DNA from: Hericium rajendrae
Lineage: Eukaryota > Basidiomycota > Agaricomycetes > Russulales > Hericiaceae
DNA: 64,000 nt
Assembly: GCA_033439255.1 (NCBI GenBank)
Contig: CM065886.1
Coordinates: forward strand, 310,001 to 374,000
Direction: 5' to 3'
Below, piece after piece: positions 47,571 to 60,442 of the stretch (positions are counted from its first letter, which is position 1; every line of letters begins with the position of its first letter). Position numbers and translations under genes: made by a program. The notes beneath the pieces are model-generated. The model worked only from the letters and a program-made list of their open reading frames with translations. It was not told the DNA's origin and made no database searches.

Positions 47571-50500
47571 TCACAGCCGCATGATCAACTGCTTAACCCC
47601 AGACATCCACAACGCGATGTCGTCACCGCCCACCGACCGCGTGAGCATGTCCACGTGAATAGCGAGAGCGGACTCGCGGTCGTGGTTCTCCATCGCTGTC
47701 ATCTCGCGTCAGACACAACACACACTCGAGCAAAAAAATAAATCAGAACAAACCTTTCGTCAAGACTATCAGCTGCTCAACCACAGGCTGCGAAAGCGTC
47801 TCGCAGTTCAGCGCATCGAATAGCAGACCAATCCTGCGCTCCAGATCGTCAATCAGACGTTTTTGCTGAGGCTGCAGACGACCAATCAGCTATCCCCATC
47901 CACACACGACACCACGACGAACTCACCGGCGTGATCTGCTTAAGCTGGCCCAACTGGCCCGAAATCACGTTATAAGCCGGCCTCAGCGAATCAGGTATAT
48001 GGCTACGATCGCCCGGCGCTACACCCCACGTCGATCAGCATTCCATTCAGCCGCGACGCAGAATATAACTCACGATATTTCGGAGGCGCCGGCCCCGCGC
48101 GCGGCGGGGGACCCGCAGGCGCCGCCCTCGGGGCTCCTGGCGGCGGAGGCCCCGCACCGGGAGGCGGGCCCGCGCGGGGCACGCCCTGTGGCGGCGGGGG
48201 CTGCATCTGCTGCGAGGGCCCGCCGAACCCGCCCGGACCAGGCGGCGGGGGCGGACCACGCGCGAAGCCGGGCGGCGGTGTGGCGCGCGCGTAGGGCCCT
48301 GGGCCAGATGGAGGCGGGCCGGCGCCGGGCGGGGGAGTCGCGCGGTTGTAGGGTCCAGGCGGAGCGGGTCCAGCGACGTGGCCGCGTTGAGTAGGCGCAT
48401 ACTGCCCGGGAGGAGGCTGGCGCGGGGGCATTTGCTGGCCTGGCTGGGGGACTTGGCCCGGGCCCATCATGCCGGGAGGGATGGACTGCGATCTGCCTTG
48501 TGGGGGATAGGGTCCGGGTCCGCCATGAGGCGGAGGCGCCATGCGCTGGCCTTGTGGCGGCGGAGGTGCGCGCGCCTGGACGCTGCCCGGACGTGGGGGA
48601 GGGGGAACCGTAGCTGGGGACTGGCCCCGCATGAGGGGTGGACTGCCGGCGGGCGCAGGCGACGCATTCGGGAAGGGCGAGGTGATGGCGTTGAGCTTCT
48701 GGCCCATCGAGCTTGGTGTGCGGCGCTCTGCGAGGGCGGGCGCATCGTTCCAGCCTCCGTTCTCCGTGCGGCGCTTGGGCGGGGGTGTAGGGCCGCTACC
48801 GTTGCTGAACTGGCGAGGCGGGGGTGGTGCGAAGGAGGAGACGCCCGGCGGTGGGACATTGGATGGGGAGGGCTGGTACCCACCAGACGGGTAGCCCGTA
48901 GGCGCCGACGGCTGATAAGTCTGAGGAGCCGCGGCCGGTTGCGCTGGAGCATATGCGGTACTAGGAGCAGCAGCGCCTGCCGGGGCATAAGCGTCATACG
49001 CTGACGGAGGCTGGAACGAAGGCGCAATGGCATGTTGCTGAACCGACGCCGCATACTGGGCGCTATAGGAGCAACTTGCAGTTACACCTGCAGGGACGGC
49101 TGCAGGACCAGCGGGGATAGCAGACACGGCCGGTGCAGCAGCGCCGACAGACACCTTTGCCGCAGGTGCACTGGCCGCTCCGGCCGCCACAAGTATCCGC
49201 TCCCTGCCAATCGAGATGTCGAGCGTAGACCCTGGCGTTCCCTGGTAGCTCTGAGGGATCAGCTTGAGGTAAGACACAGCCTCCTTCACCAGACCCTGCG
49301 TCGCGAGCAGATCCGCGTACTCGAAGTACCTGTCGTACAGCGACGCGAGCTTGTACGTGCCGATGTTATCAATGTCGTCCTCCGGCGCGCGATTCTCAAG
49401 ATCGCTGTCGACATACCGCGTCGCAGCGCGGAAGACCGTGACCTTCTCGATGAACGTCTGCAGCGCCTGCGCGTGCGCGGTGTACCGCGACACGTGCGGC
49501 TGGTTCCCGTCCTCGATAAAGCGCTTCTCCTCCTCCGCGAGCTCCTCGATCCAGATGTTGATCAGCCGCTCCAAGCGCCCAGCAGCAAGATACGTCAGCG
49601 TCGCATTCTTCCTAAACTCGCGCGCCTTCTCCGCGTCGCCCGACGCCTTCGCGACGTTGCTCTGGAACTCAAGCCGCGACCCGAGCTGCTCCGCGAGGCC
49701 AGCGAACTCCTGCTGGCTCGCGAAGGTGCACAGCACGACGAAGATCTCCTGCCACTCCTGCAGGTCCGCATTCTGCACGATGTCCTCGAGGTCGTTCGTC
49801 ACGATCGACTGGAACAAGCGCAGGTACGGCAGCGTCGTCGTGCAGCGCTCGAAGTACGTCTTCTGCGTGCGCGCAAGCAGCTCCGGGCCACCCTTCACTG
49901 CGAGCAGGATCGCGTCCGCGAAGCGGTCGGATGAGAGGCACAGCGCGACGGCGGACTCGAAGTCGCCCACGACGAGCGCCTTCGTGACGAGGGCATCGGT
50001 CTCCGATTCGTCAGCTGGATAGATCCGGAACGTGTTGTCCTTGAGCATTTCTGACGCAACGGAGGAAGGGCCGGAGCCGATGGTCGCGGCAACCGATGAG
50101 TCCAAGCCGTAGTTGGTGTGGGGAACGACCGGCTCATTCGCAGTAGCTGACTGCGACATGCCCATCGTGCTGAAGAAGTCGGCAGCGGCGTCCATTTGTG
50201 GCGTTCCCCCGACGTTCTCGTCCCCGAACAGGCTCGGCGCCGTCGTGGTCGACTCGCCATCCGCGAGCGGCGTAACGTTGGTCGTGTCGGAAGCGTTGCT
50301 CGCGCTCACCTCCGAGGGCGTGTTCTCTACATTCTCCGCGTCCTGTTCAGGCTCAGGCATGAGCTCGGGCTCCGCGAACGACACGATTGGATCACGCGGC
50401 TTCATCTCCGACAGGTCCTCTTCCTCGTCTATGAGGCTCTTCGACTGGGTCGGCGGCGGCGCGGCCGCCTTGAGCTTCTCGACAGCCGCTGCGACTCGTG

Positions 50501-52351
50501 CCGCGATCTCTATCTTGGAGAAGCCAAGCAGTGTGACGAGTTCGTCGCGACTGTCCGCGCGGAAAAGGCTCAGCAGCGCGCGCCAGCTAGCGACAGCCTC
50601 GTCTGCATTGGCCTCGGCCTCCTTGCTGCGTTCCGCGGCGAGCGCGGGCAGCTCCTGCTTCTCAAGTGCTTCACGTAGCCGCTCCGCACGCTCGACGATG
50701 GTTTCCTCCGTGATGACCTTGCGCAGATGCACGACGCCACTCTGGTGGCGGCCATGTGCATTCGGCAAGTTCGAGACGGTCACCAGTTTCCCGCCATAAC
50801 CGAAAGAGCTCGACACGGGGCGGCGGAGCCACTTCGGTGGCTGCTTGAGCGAGAGAGTGCCTTGCGTCGTGCGCGAGAAGCCCGGGACATCAAAGACGTC
50901 GGCGCCATCGGCTTTGGGCGTCATAGCGGGCAGGTCGGTCTGTGCGGTCTCGTTGGTAGATTGGATGGAATGGATGCCGATAGTACCGTCGAAGAAGGCA
51001 GTGGCAAGGAGGTCGGGATTGCGTGGGCACCACTGGACTTGGAAAGCCCAGTTGTCTGCGGAGGGAAGCTATGCGAGATGCGTTCAGAATGAGCGTGCAC
51101 AAGATACGATGAATGCGTACCTCGCCAATGATCTCAGACGTTTGTGGGTTCCAGCATAGAGCACGGTTGTCCTTTCCACTGGACAAGAGGAGATCGGCGT
51201 CCTGTTTACACCACGAGAGGGAGAGAACGCCTTTCTCATGACCAGTGAGGATCTAAATCGTTACCCCGTTAATCAAACACCCAACCTGCTTTACGGATTA
51301 CTCACCTTCTCCGGTGCACGGGCATTGCGCAGGTCCCATACCATGATCACTGGTGACGCATCGTCTTCCGAGGAAGTCACTAGTCTCGTTGCCTAAAATC
51401 GGGGATAAATCATGACGAAGGCCAATCATTTCAGGCAGACGCACATTATCGGGATGCCATGCAACATCGCTCATCCCGCGCCGTCCGCCCATTCCCAGCG
51501 CACCGCCCTGCATTGTACCCGCAAGGGTACCTGCACCTCCGCCGTACGCAAGCGCCACAACCTCCCGCTTGCCCCGCAGATCCCAGACTACTGTGTAACC
51601 AGTGCTGCTGGACGTAGCGAGGACATGAGGGACTTGGTTATTCCATGACAGCGCCGTAATATCGTCTAATTTTGAGCTGCGCGTCCCTGGTGAATATGGC
51701 TTGCTTGGGTCTTTGAGGTCCCAAATGTATATCTGCAAGATGCAAGCTTAGATGACGTAGCTTCATCTCGGACGCGTGGCAGTAGTACCTCTCCATTGAT
51801 ACCTCCGGAGGAGAACAGACTCGTCTGGATAGGATTGAAGTCGAGGCCTCGTATAGGGCCGGTATGTGTGTTGTTCTTGAAAATTAGGGATTCCAATGGA
51901 CTGCGCGTTTATCAGCACAGATGCTAGGACGGTACACGAAAGGAACGTACTCTGCTTTCGCAACGATCTTCTCCGGGTCCCAAATCCCCAGTTCGCCATT
52001 CTCCATGCCCGCCGCAATAACACCCTGCGGGCGCCCGCCGTCCATGTATCCCCACGCGATACGGTTAAACCTGCAGGACACATCTCAACTCTAAATCAAG
52101 TCCGTTCCGCCTGGCGTAATACACACGCACCTCGCGCCCGTATTCACAACGCCCGTGGGCCCTGGCTGAGCCTCTCCGCCGAGGTCATACTCCTGCTTGT
52201 TGAGAAAGTCCGGCGCCCAGATCTCGAGCTGACTGTCATTGCTGAACGACTCGTCGAGCGCGCCGGCGACTGTCCCGGTTGCCAGCAACGGGATGGAGGG
52301 GAGCGGGGACCATGCGAAGGTGGATGTTCTGTGTATTTCCTTGAGTTTCAT
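47571..52351 (-). CDS. SEC31: COPII coat subunit SEC31
   Basis: Outer-coat component of COPII vesicles budding from the ER. The start [16 protein letters not shown] at 52351 is the typical SEC31 N-terminus and leads into WD40 repeats spread over several exons down to about 51000 (for example [24 protein letters not shown] and [13 protein letters not shown]). One long exon, about 50950-48090, encodes the ACE1-like helical region and then a very proline-rich stretch that contacts SEC23. Three or four small 3' exons carry the conserved helical C-terminus ([16 protein letters not shown], ending VKQLIMRL) with the stop at 47571. The long exon is GC-rich, as expected from Pro/Ala/Gly codons. Gaps to the neighbours are only about 230-260 bp. 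Confidence 0.92.
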
Positions 52352-52578
52352 GGAGGGTCGTTACTGGATGTACAAAGGGAGGGAATGAAGAGAGGCGGGA
52401 GTGAAGTAGCTGAGGACTGCAGCGCCGTGATCTCGACCTGCGTTGACGTGTCACGCGCCCGAGCGCCGGCCCTAAACACGCTGACCATAGCCTCTGACTC
52501 TGATCTCCTCAACACGCTCGCACTAGAACCAGAGTTGTAGAAATACAGATAGCATTCGTAAACGTAGAAAATACAGTC

Positions 52579-53789
52579 TTATGTCTTCGAGTCTGCCGGA
52601 AACCTTTCTCTGATTTTGCTCTTCTTCGCCGCTTCGGCTTCCTTCCTCACTATCTCCCCCTCGCGTCTCCACTGCGCCCTCTCATACGCATCCCACTCCT
52701 CGCGCGCGTCCACCCACCGCTCCTGCACGTCTCGCACGTCGGTCCGTGTGCCTTGCATCTGCCCTATTGCACTGGTCATAATCCCGAACACGTTCGGTCG
52801 CTGTGAGCCGGGGGCCTCGGGAGCGGGTATGGCGCCTTCTGGTACTTTCGCTTCAGGAGGCGGCACATACACGTAGCCTGTCGCACGGTCGATGACTCGT
52901 GTCAGATTGAGCATCGAGTGTTTGTCCTGAGAACGTCTCAGCACGTCTGTGAGTGAATGCCGGGGTAAGCCACAAACCTCAACCGCCAGCGTCTCGAACC
53001 CAACGAGACCAAAGTCCTCGATTAGCCCGCATATTGCTATATTCAGTGCAGCATATCGTGGCGACGTGGCGTTGAGCGCGTTCTCCAGGTATGATAGATC
53101 CTGAACCTCCGTGTAGTAGTCTAGATTAAAGTCTGCAAGAAACAACGCGTTCAGCACCACACAGCAAGGCCGCACAACCGAGCCTACCGAGGTCCCCGTA
53201 TTGCTTGATGAGGTCGACCTTCGACAGCACATTGATATGCGGCAGCGCGAGATGCAGCATCGCGCGCAGCGACAGCAGCAGCATCGACACATACTTCGAC
53301 GCATCCGTCACATAATGCGCATCGCACAAGTGCACAGCTGCAAGCTGCCCTCCTCTGTCCATCAGCTCCCAAACCCCAAGCAACACACCAACGTACCCGA
53401 AAGCCGGACTTCTCGAGCCGCTTCACGATGTGCTTCAGGCTCTCGTGGTTCGTGCTGAGCTCGACCTGCCCGGGCAGGTCGAACAGCACGTACGCGTCCT
53501 TCCCGAGCTCGCGCAGCCGGTCCTCGAGCCAGTCGTAGTTCGCCTCGAGGTACTCCATGCAGTACAGCATCGCGCCGTTCGGCCCGAGCCCGTGCTCGGC
53601 CATCGCGTCCTGCAGCGTGATGAGCGACGCGACGTCGATCGCGCACGGGTAGGGGATGTTGTCGTTCGCGGGGTCGAGGTTGACGACGGAGATGGGCCGG
53701 TTGAGCGCGGTGAAGAGCTGGTGCTTGCCGTAGCAGTACGTCGACTTGCCGCTGCCGGGTGAGCCGATGACAATTTCGCCAAAGGGCAT
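52579..53789 (-). CDS. GPN2: GPN-loop GTPase 2 (GPN2)
   Basis: Small GTPase of the GPN family needed for assembly and nuclear import of RNA polymerase II. The P-loop GSPGSGKST spans residues 9-17 and the defining Gly-Pro-Asn insertion is at 69-71 (HGLGPNGAM). [10 protein letters not shown] is the switch region, and [11 protein letters not shown] the guanine-specificity region. There are four exons; the first runs to about 53397 and the last ends at 52579 with a charged C-terminus. The start at 53789 (MPFGEIVIG) is chosen because family members begin directly before the P-loop; an in-frame ATG at 53834 would add 15 non-conserved residues. Confidence 0.93.
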
Positions 53790-54026
53790 GGCTGGTGTTT
53801 CGCGTCTCGTGAGATGAAGCTGGTGAAAGTGCAAGGCGAGCGGATCCCGTTTTGGCAGGTCGCCTTCCTATTTCATCTAGTTCGTACGGTGACGAGTACC
53901 TCGTTCCCTCAGTTTCCCTGATTCAATTCCTTCCTTATGGATGCAGGAATCGAAAGTTCGTCAAAAGAAAACCGTTGCTATACGCGACATATATACAAAC
54001 ATGAGAATCATATACTTTTCAAACCC

Positions 54027-57000
54027 TCACCACGGCCCTATCAACGAGGCCCAATCTCTCAACACCAAGCTCCTATCCGTCCCAATCTGACGTGTGATTT
54101 CGACCTGCCTCGTAATAGGCAGGTCATTAAACGACGAGAGCAGGTTGCCATCGAGGATGCCTCTGGACAGCGGCTTGGACACGAAGTCATTACGCACAAT
54201 TCTATACCGCGACCATGTCAGCACTTCCTATGTAGTCCGACCAAGACCGTGTGGACTCACCGGAACGCTCTCGGATTCAGCCCTGCGGCGTGCTGGACAT
54301 TGCGCGTCAGCTGGCCCTGAAGAAGATGCAGTCGCTTGAATGTCGATTCGTCGACCGGAAGCAGGGAGGTCAACGACCCGTCCGTGTGGCCTGCAACCGA
54401 TAATCACTACGCTGACCCTGGAAAGGGCACTTCAACACGTACCGCAAAGGAGCTTCGCTTGAGGAACACTCATATCCTCGCCTTTGACCCGGCGCGCGAC
54501 TGTCACGGACGAGCGGTACTCCACTTGCCCATGGAACTCGGTTCGCAGGAGAAGGTTTTGTCCGTTCTTCGACTCGGGATCTGGACCCACCAATTAGCTG
54601 GCGAGATCTTTCAGAAGTGAGACCAGACTTACCGCTCGGGTCATACTCGTACACCCTAATAACACCCTCTTCATCGCAGGTCACAATCGAAAGCTGCCGG
54701 TCAGTGAAGAAGAAGTCAGCATTGGCCACGCAGTGGTGCTGCGTGTCTTTGGATAGGATTGTCAGTTTGTACGGATCCTCCTATATCTCATTTGTCAACT
54801 ATGATTAGCGATCCGCGAGCAGCGGCACAACGGACCTGGAATGCTACGAGCCAGACGCTCTTGACTGCGTCGCCAATAAGCAGCAGGTTCTTCATTGCGC
54901 GCAGCGACGTGACATAGACCCCGACGTCGAGGAACGCGACGCCGACGAGACGTTCGTCCATGTCCAGAGCCCGTACGAAGATCTGCAGAACATGATATGT
55001 GAACTGAAAGACGCATGGTGGGTTTCAGTCGGCGCACCTTCTGGCCCATAGATGACACCAAGTACCCGTCAATACCACACAACGCAGTAACCGGCCCCTT
55101 CGCGTCGTCCTTGCACCTCATGCGCAGCTTGAACCATCGCTTGACGCCAGACGACGGGTCGGGCACCACCTCGACAATCTCAAAGATGTATGTCTTCACG
55201 GCCCAGTCAGTAAGCGCGTGAATGCCGAAGAAAAGAGTAGAAGCCTACCGCGCCTTTAACTGCCAAATCCTCCCCGCGGTTGATCGTGGTACCCACGGCG
55301 ATGAAGTTCTTCTGGCCGGACTCCGTACTCTGCGTTTCGAGTGGCACGCAGACAAGGTCGTTCACAAATTCGTTGTTCGCGAATTCATACCTAGAAAAAT
55401 TTAGTTGGGTTTACCATACGAATGGAGGAAACTCACCCGTCCAGCGTGATCCATCCCTCTGGCGTGAACAACTCCAACGCCGAGCACTCAGAAGTTGGAT
55501 ACGACACATTCGACGCTGAAGATATCGCATTAGAACAAAATGTGCAGTGGACAGGGAGGGCTCGGCGTACCGTCTGGTTCCCATGTTTGATTCCCGTCCT
55601 CGTCGAACGACCCAAACTGTGCTTGTAACGAAGACGCAGCCACGACCAGACATGTCGTAGGGTCGAACACCACGTTCGTATACGGCCGCGGCTTAAGGAC
55701 CGAACGTGACGGCAGATCGGTGCCTACGTCAATCCCAGGCATCCATTCCAAAAGACTCGGGCCCTGTCATACAACACGATGAGTCTCAATCCTAAGAATC
55801 TGGACCCTGACTCACCTCCTCGGTATAAAGCAAAAAGTCGCCCTTCGACTCCCACAGCGAACACGCCGTAAACGCATGCACGACATTATGGCCCGACGGG
55901 TGGACCTTGATCCCCGCCTTGTCCGTCGCGAGGATCCACGACGGCCAGTCGCCCGTCAGGAACACGCCGGAGAACGTCGTCTCGGGCGTCGGCGCCGTCA
56001 CGAACGGGATGAGCTGGCGCGAGATACGCCTGTGCTCCGCGAGGACGGACTTTTCCTGCTCGTCGGGGTGCGGCTGGATGTCGAACCCGCGGGAGAACAT
56101 TTTGACGAATTTGATCTTGAGGAGCGCCGTGCGTGCAGCAGGGAGGGGATCTGAGGGCGCTTCGGAGGGGAGGACAGAGTAAATGGCGAGTTGGCCGGAG
56201 CGAAGGAAGACCTAGGGAGCGGATTAGCAGCAATGCGAATAATTCTGCGTCTTGGAACTTACAAATAAATGGGGATCGGGCGATGACTCTCCCAGAGGAG
56301 CAATGAGGATCTGGTCGATATCCAGATCCTGTGGCTTGCGGGGCGGGTCCTGAAGGAGAGACAAGGCAGGCGGGTCCATGCTGTCCGTGAGCAGGCTTTG
56401 CAACGACGCCACAGCCGTTGTTGAGAACACCAAACTTAATTTGGGGAGTGTCCAGATCTATGCAGAGTCAATATCCTAGACTCATCGGTGAAGGAAGTGC
56501 ACCGACCTCCATCACGCCTTGCGGCCTGCAGAGGATGAGCCACTGACTTCTCTGCCCCGCGTTCATAGCAGCCTGCAGCGTCGACGTAGTCGGTTGTGCA
56601 CTCCCATTCTCTCCGCTTGCCACGATATTCGCATGCGTCTGAAAAAGCCCTGAGGCATCTGAGAAGAAAGTGCCCGCTATGTATCTTGACATCTAGGACA
56701 GTATCTCAGAAGGATGTTGGCAAAGAAGGAACCGCGTCAGAAACGGACCTTCTCCCCCATCGGTGACATATCTTTCCTTCGTATTTTCCCCCGTTCCGGC
56801 TCACCGATGAACAATCCAATAGTCTCGTCCTCTCGCAGAATCAGGACGAACGGATCGCAGATGCTACAGTGTTTGATCTTCGGACGGTAATTATTTCCGT
56901 CCATGTCCTTGATGATTTGCCTCTCGGTTCCATCTACAACGTCGTCAGAACGAATGAAAGGAAAAAGAACGAACGACCGATTTCAGAACACAAAATCACC

Positions 57001-59630
57001 TGGCTCTAGCACACGTATCGCATTTGAGAGCACGTGGAGGATGGCCGTGCCCTGGAAAAATGGTGCTGCGCCGACCGTCGTCCCGGGTATGCGGGTCGTG
57101 ATCGACAGATCACTCCTCGGCGACCGCACGGAGAGCTGCCCTCACATTAGCACAACATGCACAACACGTCAAAAGGGGTAGAACATACACGAGACAGACC
57201 GGGCGAGGGGTTCGCGTCCGTGCTCATGATGACTGAGTCGTTGCCCGAGTGGAAAGGGTTGGCGGGGAGATCGTATGACACGCCGTTGACGCGGACGGCC
57301 TGCCGAACGGGGAGCGACCATACGCCCCGCGCGCCGCCGATGGCGTGGATTTTGCGCTTGGTGCGGATGGGGAGATCGCGCTGGGTGATAGAGGGTGAGT
57401 ATGTACCTATGGCGTCACTCGCATTAAATTGCGTGGAATTGAAACGGACCTGGAAGAGCGTGAAGCCTCCTTGCGTACCGGAGCCCGTAGCTGCGACGAG
57501 CTCTGGAACCGGACGATCCTGGAAATCATCAGGCTTGATTCTTACAGTGAGACCTTCTGAGGCAACTTACGCCGTTCCTGGCAAGAGAGAACGTCATGTC
57601 CGATATGGAGCCCCAAGCCGGCAGAGCGTCGCATAGCGATAGATGAATGACAGAGCGCTTCTTTACCGTCGACTCTACGATGCCATTCGCAGCTGGTGTG
57701 GGTTCAGGCTTCGACGATCCGTAAATGTCTGACAAGCGTCCATGAGAATCCAGCCGCCTTGAATCCTCGATCTAGCTCACCCTCGTCATCGTACATATCC
57801 ATGGTGTTCACAGAGTCGACGACTGCCGCAGGTGCTGCGGTGGCGTCATCGACGTCCATTTCATCAACGACTTCCTCGTCCACCCTGGTCGTCTTGAGCA
57901 GAACAGACGCGCCGACTGTGCTCCCGACGAAGAGATGCTCGCCCATGATCTGGCGCACCACCGTCGGCGCCGTGGTCTGCGCAAGCGGACCCGCCATGGC
58001 GAGGCGCGACACGATCTTGCCCTCGACGAAGAACTCGACGGGGAAAATCGTCCCGTCCTTGAGCACGACGAATAGCGTGCGGTCGTCGACAAACGCGAGC
58101 CGCGAGCCCTCGAGGTGCAGGTCGCCTGCCGCGGGCGCAGGCGCGGGTGCGGGCATGTCGCTGGTGCGTGAGAGCCAGCCGTTCACGGGGAGGACGACGC
58201 GCCGCGAGGCCTGATCGACGTGCATGAGCGCGTTGCTCGCGAGGACGACCACGCCACCGAGTGCAGGCGAGCACGGCGCGAGCGAGAGGCAGTCATACGG
58301 GAGGCCCTCGACGCGCGTGATCACCGGGTAGCTCCGCGTGATGAGGTCGAGTGTGAAGATGAAAAGTCGCATCGTGTCCTTGTATTCCTTCAGGCGGCTG
58401 TGATCGAGGAGGCAGATCAGAGGCGAAGCGAGGTGGAGTTCGGGGAGGGGATATGGGGCTTACCCGGTCCAGGTCTCCTGCGTCTGGAAAAGGACGGCGA
58501 CTGTGGGGTTGTTAAAGCCGGGGAGGAAGGCAAAATCGGCGACATTGCGGATGCTCTCATCAACATCCTTAGCGAAATCAAGAATGAAGCTGGGGGAATA
58601 TGGGACGTCTCTGGAGGATTCTGAGATTAGCAACAACACGCAGGTCGCAAGTAATTGGCTCCGACCTCGCCCTACTCGATTCGAGCTCATCGAGTTCGGC
58701 TTGTGTTTGATAGAACGGCAAGATAGCGAGTGCGTCCTGAGGAAGTAGCAGCGCAGCACAGCGCGAATCAGGGTCCGTTCGCAGTTCAGCTCGGAACAGA
58801 GATGAGTCTAGAGACAGCTGGATGGCAAGTCAGAGGAGAAGACGCGAACGTGTAGGGATAAGGTGCTTACCAGCTGAGGAGCTCTTTCATATGTGTGAAT
58901 AGAGACAGTGATGAGGTCATGGACTGCGTCAGACCACTCGAGAAGTGCGATCTGACAGGCACTCCATTCAGTCACTTAGCAGCACTTGAAGTCACGAAGC
59001 CTTACCTTTGCGTCCTTAAATGAAATGAGCAGTCGATCGAGCTTGTCTTCTATCGAGGATATGATGCGGACGCTCTCGAGGCCTGTAACGGTGCCATGCA
59101 AGCGATGTTCCCGAACAAAGTACAGTCGAATGACGGTTGGCGGCCCTGTTGCACCTTTGAGTCCGGTTGTCTGAAGACAAGCCGAAAGTATCAGCATCGA
59201 TTTGTATGCAGGTCGGAGCATTTATGTTTAGATGGGACGAGCAAAAAACTGATATTGTGCAGCCTGCTGTGGAATGACACGAGGGGGTATTCAAAATCAC
59301 CTTGACGGATCCCATATTGACGAAACCCTCTCCCTGTACGTCCATCTCAACCTCGCCCTCAACAGCATCCGTGCCCTTTCTGACATTGGACCGCCGTTCT
59401 CGTTCTTCATCTGCCTGCGCAGAGATAGGCGCCGGCTCCTCCCTGACCTCAAAAATGCGGAGGACATTACAACGTGCAACGACGATGTTATAGAGAGCAC
59501 GTTTATGTGAGGCGGCAGCAGATATAGAAGGTTCCAGAGCAGAGGCGAGGGATGTTGAAGGCGTCAATTTCAAACTTGTAGCAAACTCAACGCCGCTCGG
59601 CGGAAGGATGTCTTGGTGTAATGCTTGCAT
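54027..59630 (-). CDS. CFT1: Cleavage and polyadenylation factor subunit CFT1 (CPSF160)
   Basis: Large beta-propeller subunit of the pre-mRNA 3'-end cleavage and polyadenylation factor, which helps recognise the polyadenylation signal. The start at 59630 gives MQALHQDILPPSGVEF, then VVARCNVLRIFEVREE. Further exons contain ILATDKAGIKVHPSG and FDIQPHPDEQEK in the middle, and FFFTDRQLSIVTCDEEG and LTRNVQHAAGLNP near the end. The C-terminus (VSKPLSRGILDGNLL, ending RDWASLIGPW, stop 54027) is strongly conserved in this family. The coding region is split into many exons across 5.6 kb; I did not resolve every junction. Confidence 0.9.
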
Positions 59631-60442
59631 CCTTGCAGTGTTCCAAAGAGAAATATGCTCGAGATCCAATACACTACCAGAAAAGCAGGTGGTCCAAGGC
59701 TACCGAGGGCTGCATACCATGAGGTTTCAATTCAGTCGGACTAATGTTGTTCAGCACGCACCTTTGACTATGGCACTGGCTCCGACGAACCAAGCCTTTC
59801 TTCGACCTCTGACAGTTATGTCCTGTGCTTCACCGTTCTTGATACACCGACAGACTTGCAGCTGAATAGACGACAAACGAGGTACACAATGAGCACGACG
59901 TTCGGCGGCGGCCACGACGTCGAGAGCCAAAAGCACGCCTAGTCACGATCGCGTGACCTTCCAAATGGAGATCGCGGTGACTGGTTGTCACGGCCCTCCT
60001 CGAGGCGGGACGCGTTGTCTTCGCTTTGTCTCTTTGGTGCAAACCGCGTGGAGATCCTCGGTATGATTTGTTTCTTTTATGCTCTTCTATCGTGATACAT
60101 CGAGTAACAGCTAAGAATACAGATTCAGAACGTTAGCAGCAGCTATTCCTGTGTGCAGGATTTTCAATCCGATCCATCATGGACGTGTCTCCGACATGTT
60201 ATCTGTAGGGAAAGAGATCGCCCCACACCGTTTTGGCGTGTCCGAGCTGCTGATTCTTGCATTACGTGCGCTCAATTCTGGCTTGCCTCGTGTGTGTTGA
60301 TGGACTCGTGTGAGCGGCATCATGCATGACGCCAGGCCATCGAGCGAACGGTCAGCTAGGGTTTAAAGCAGCGTTTGCTTTGCCTCAATGTTTCCAAACG
60401 CCGGCCGCCTTCGACCCTTCTCTCTCGTCTCTTTGCGATAGA
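59631..60442. promoter_or_regulatory. Divergent promoter region CFT1 / conserved protein
   Basis: About 810 bases between two divergent starts. No gene of useful length is seen, so this should contain both promoters. Confidence 0.55.

Noticed and set aside
48378-50678. Several long plus-strand open frames opposite SEC31
   Set aside because: They are shadows of a GC-rich, proline-coding exon; their Arg/Gly-rich translations match no family.
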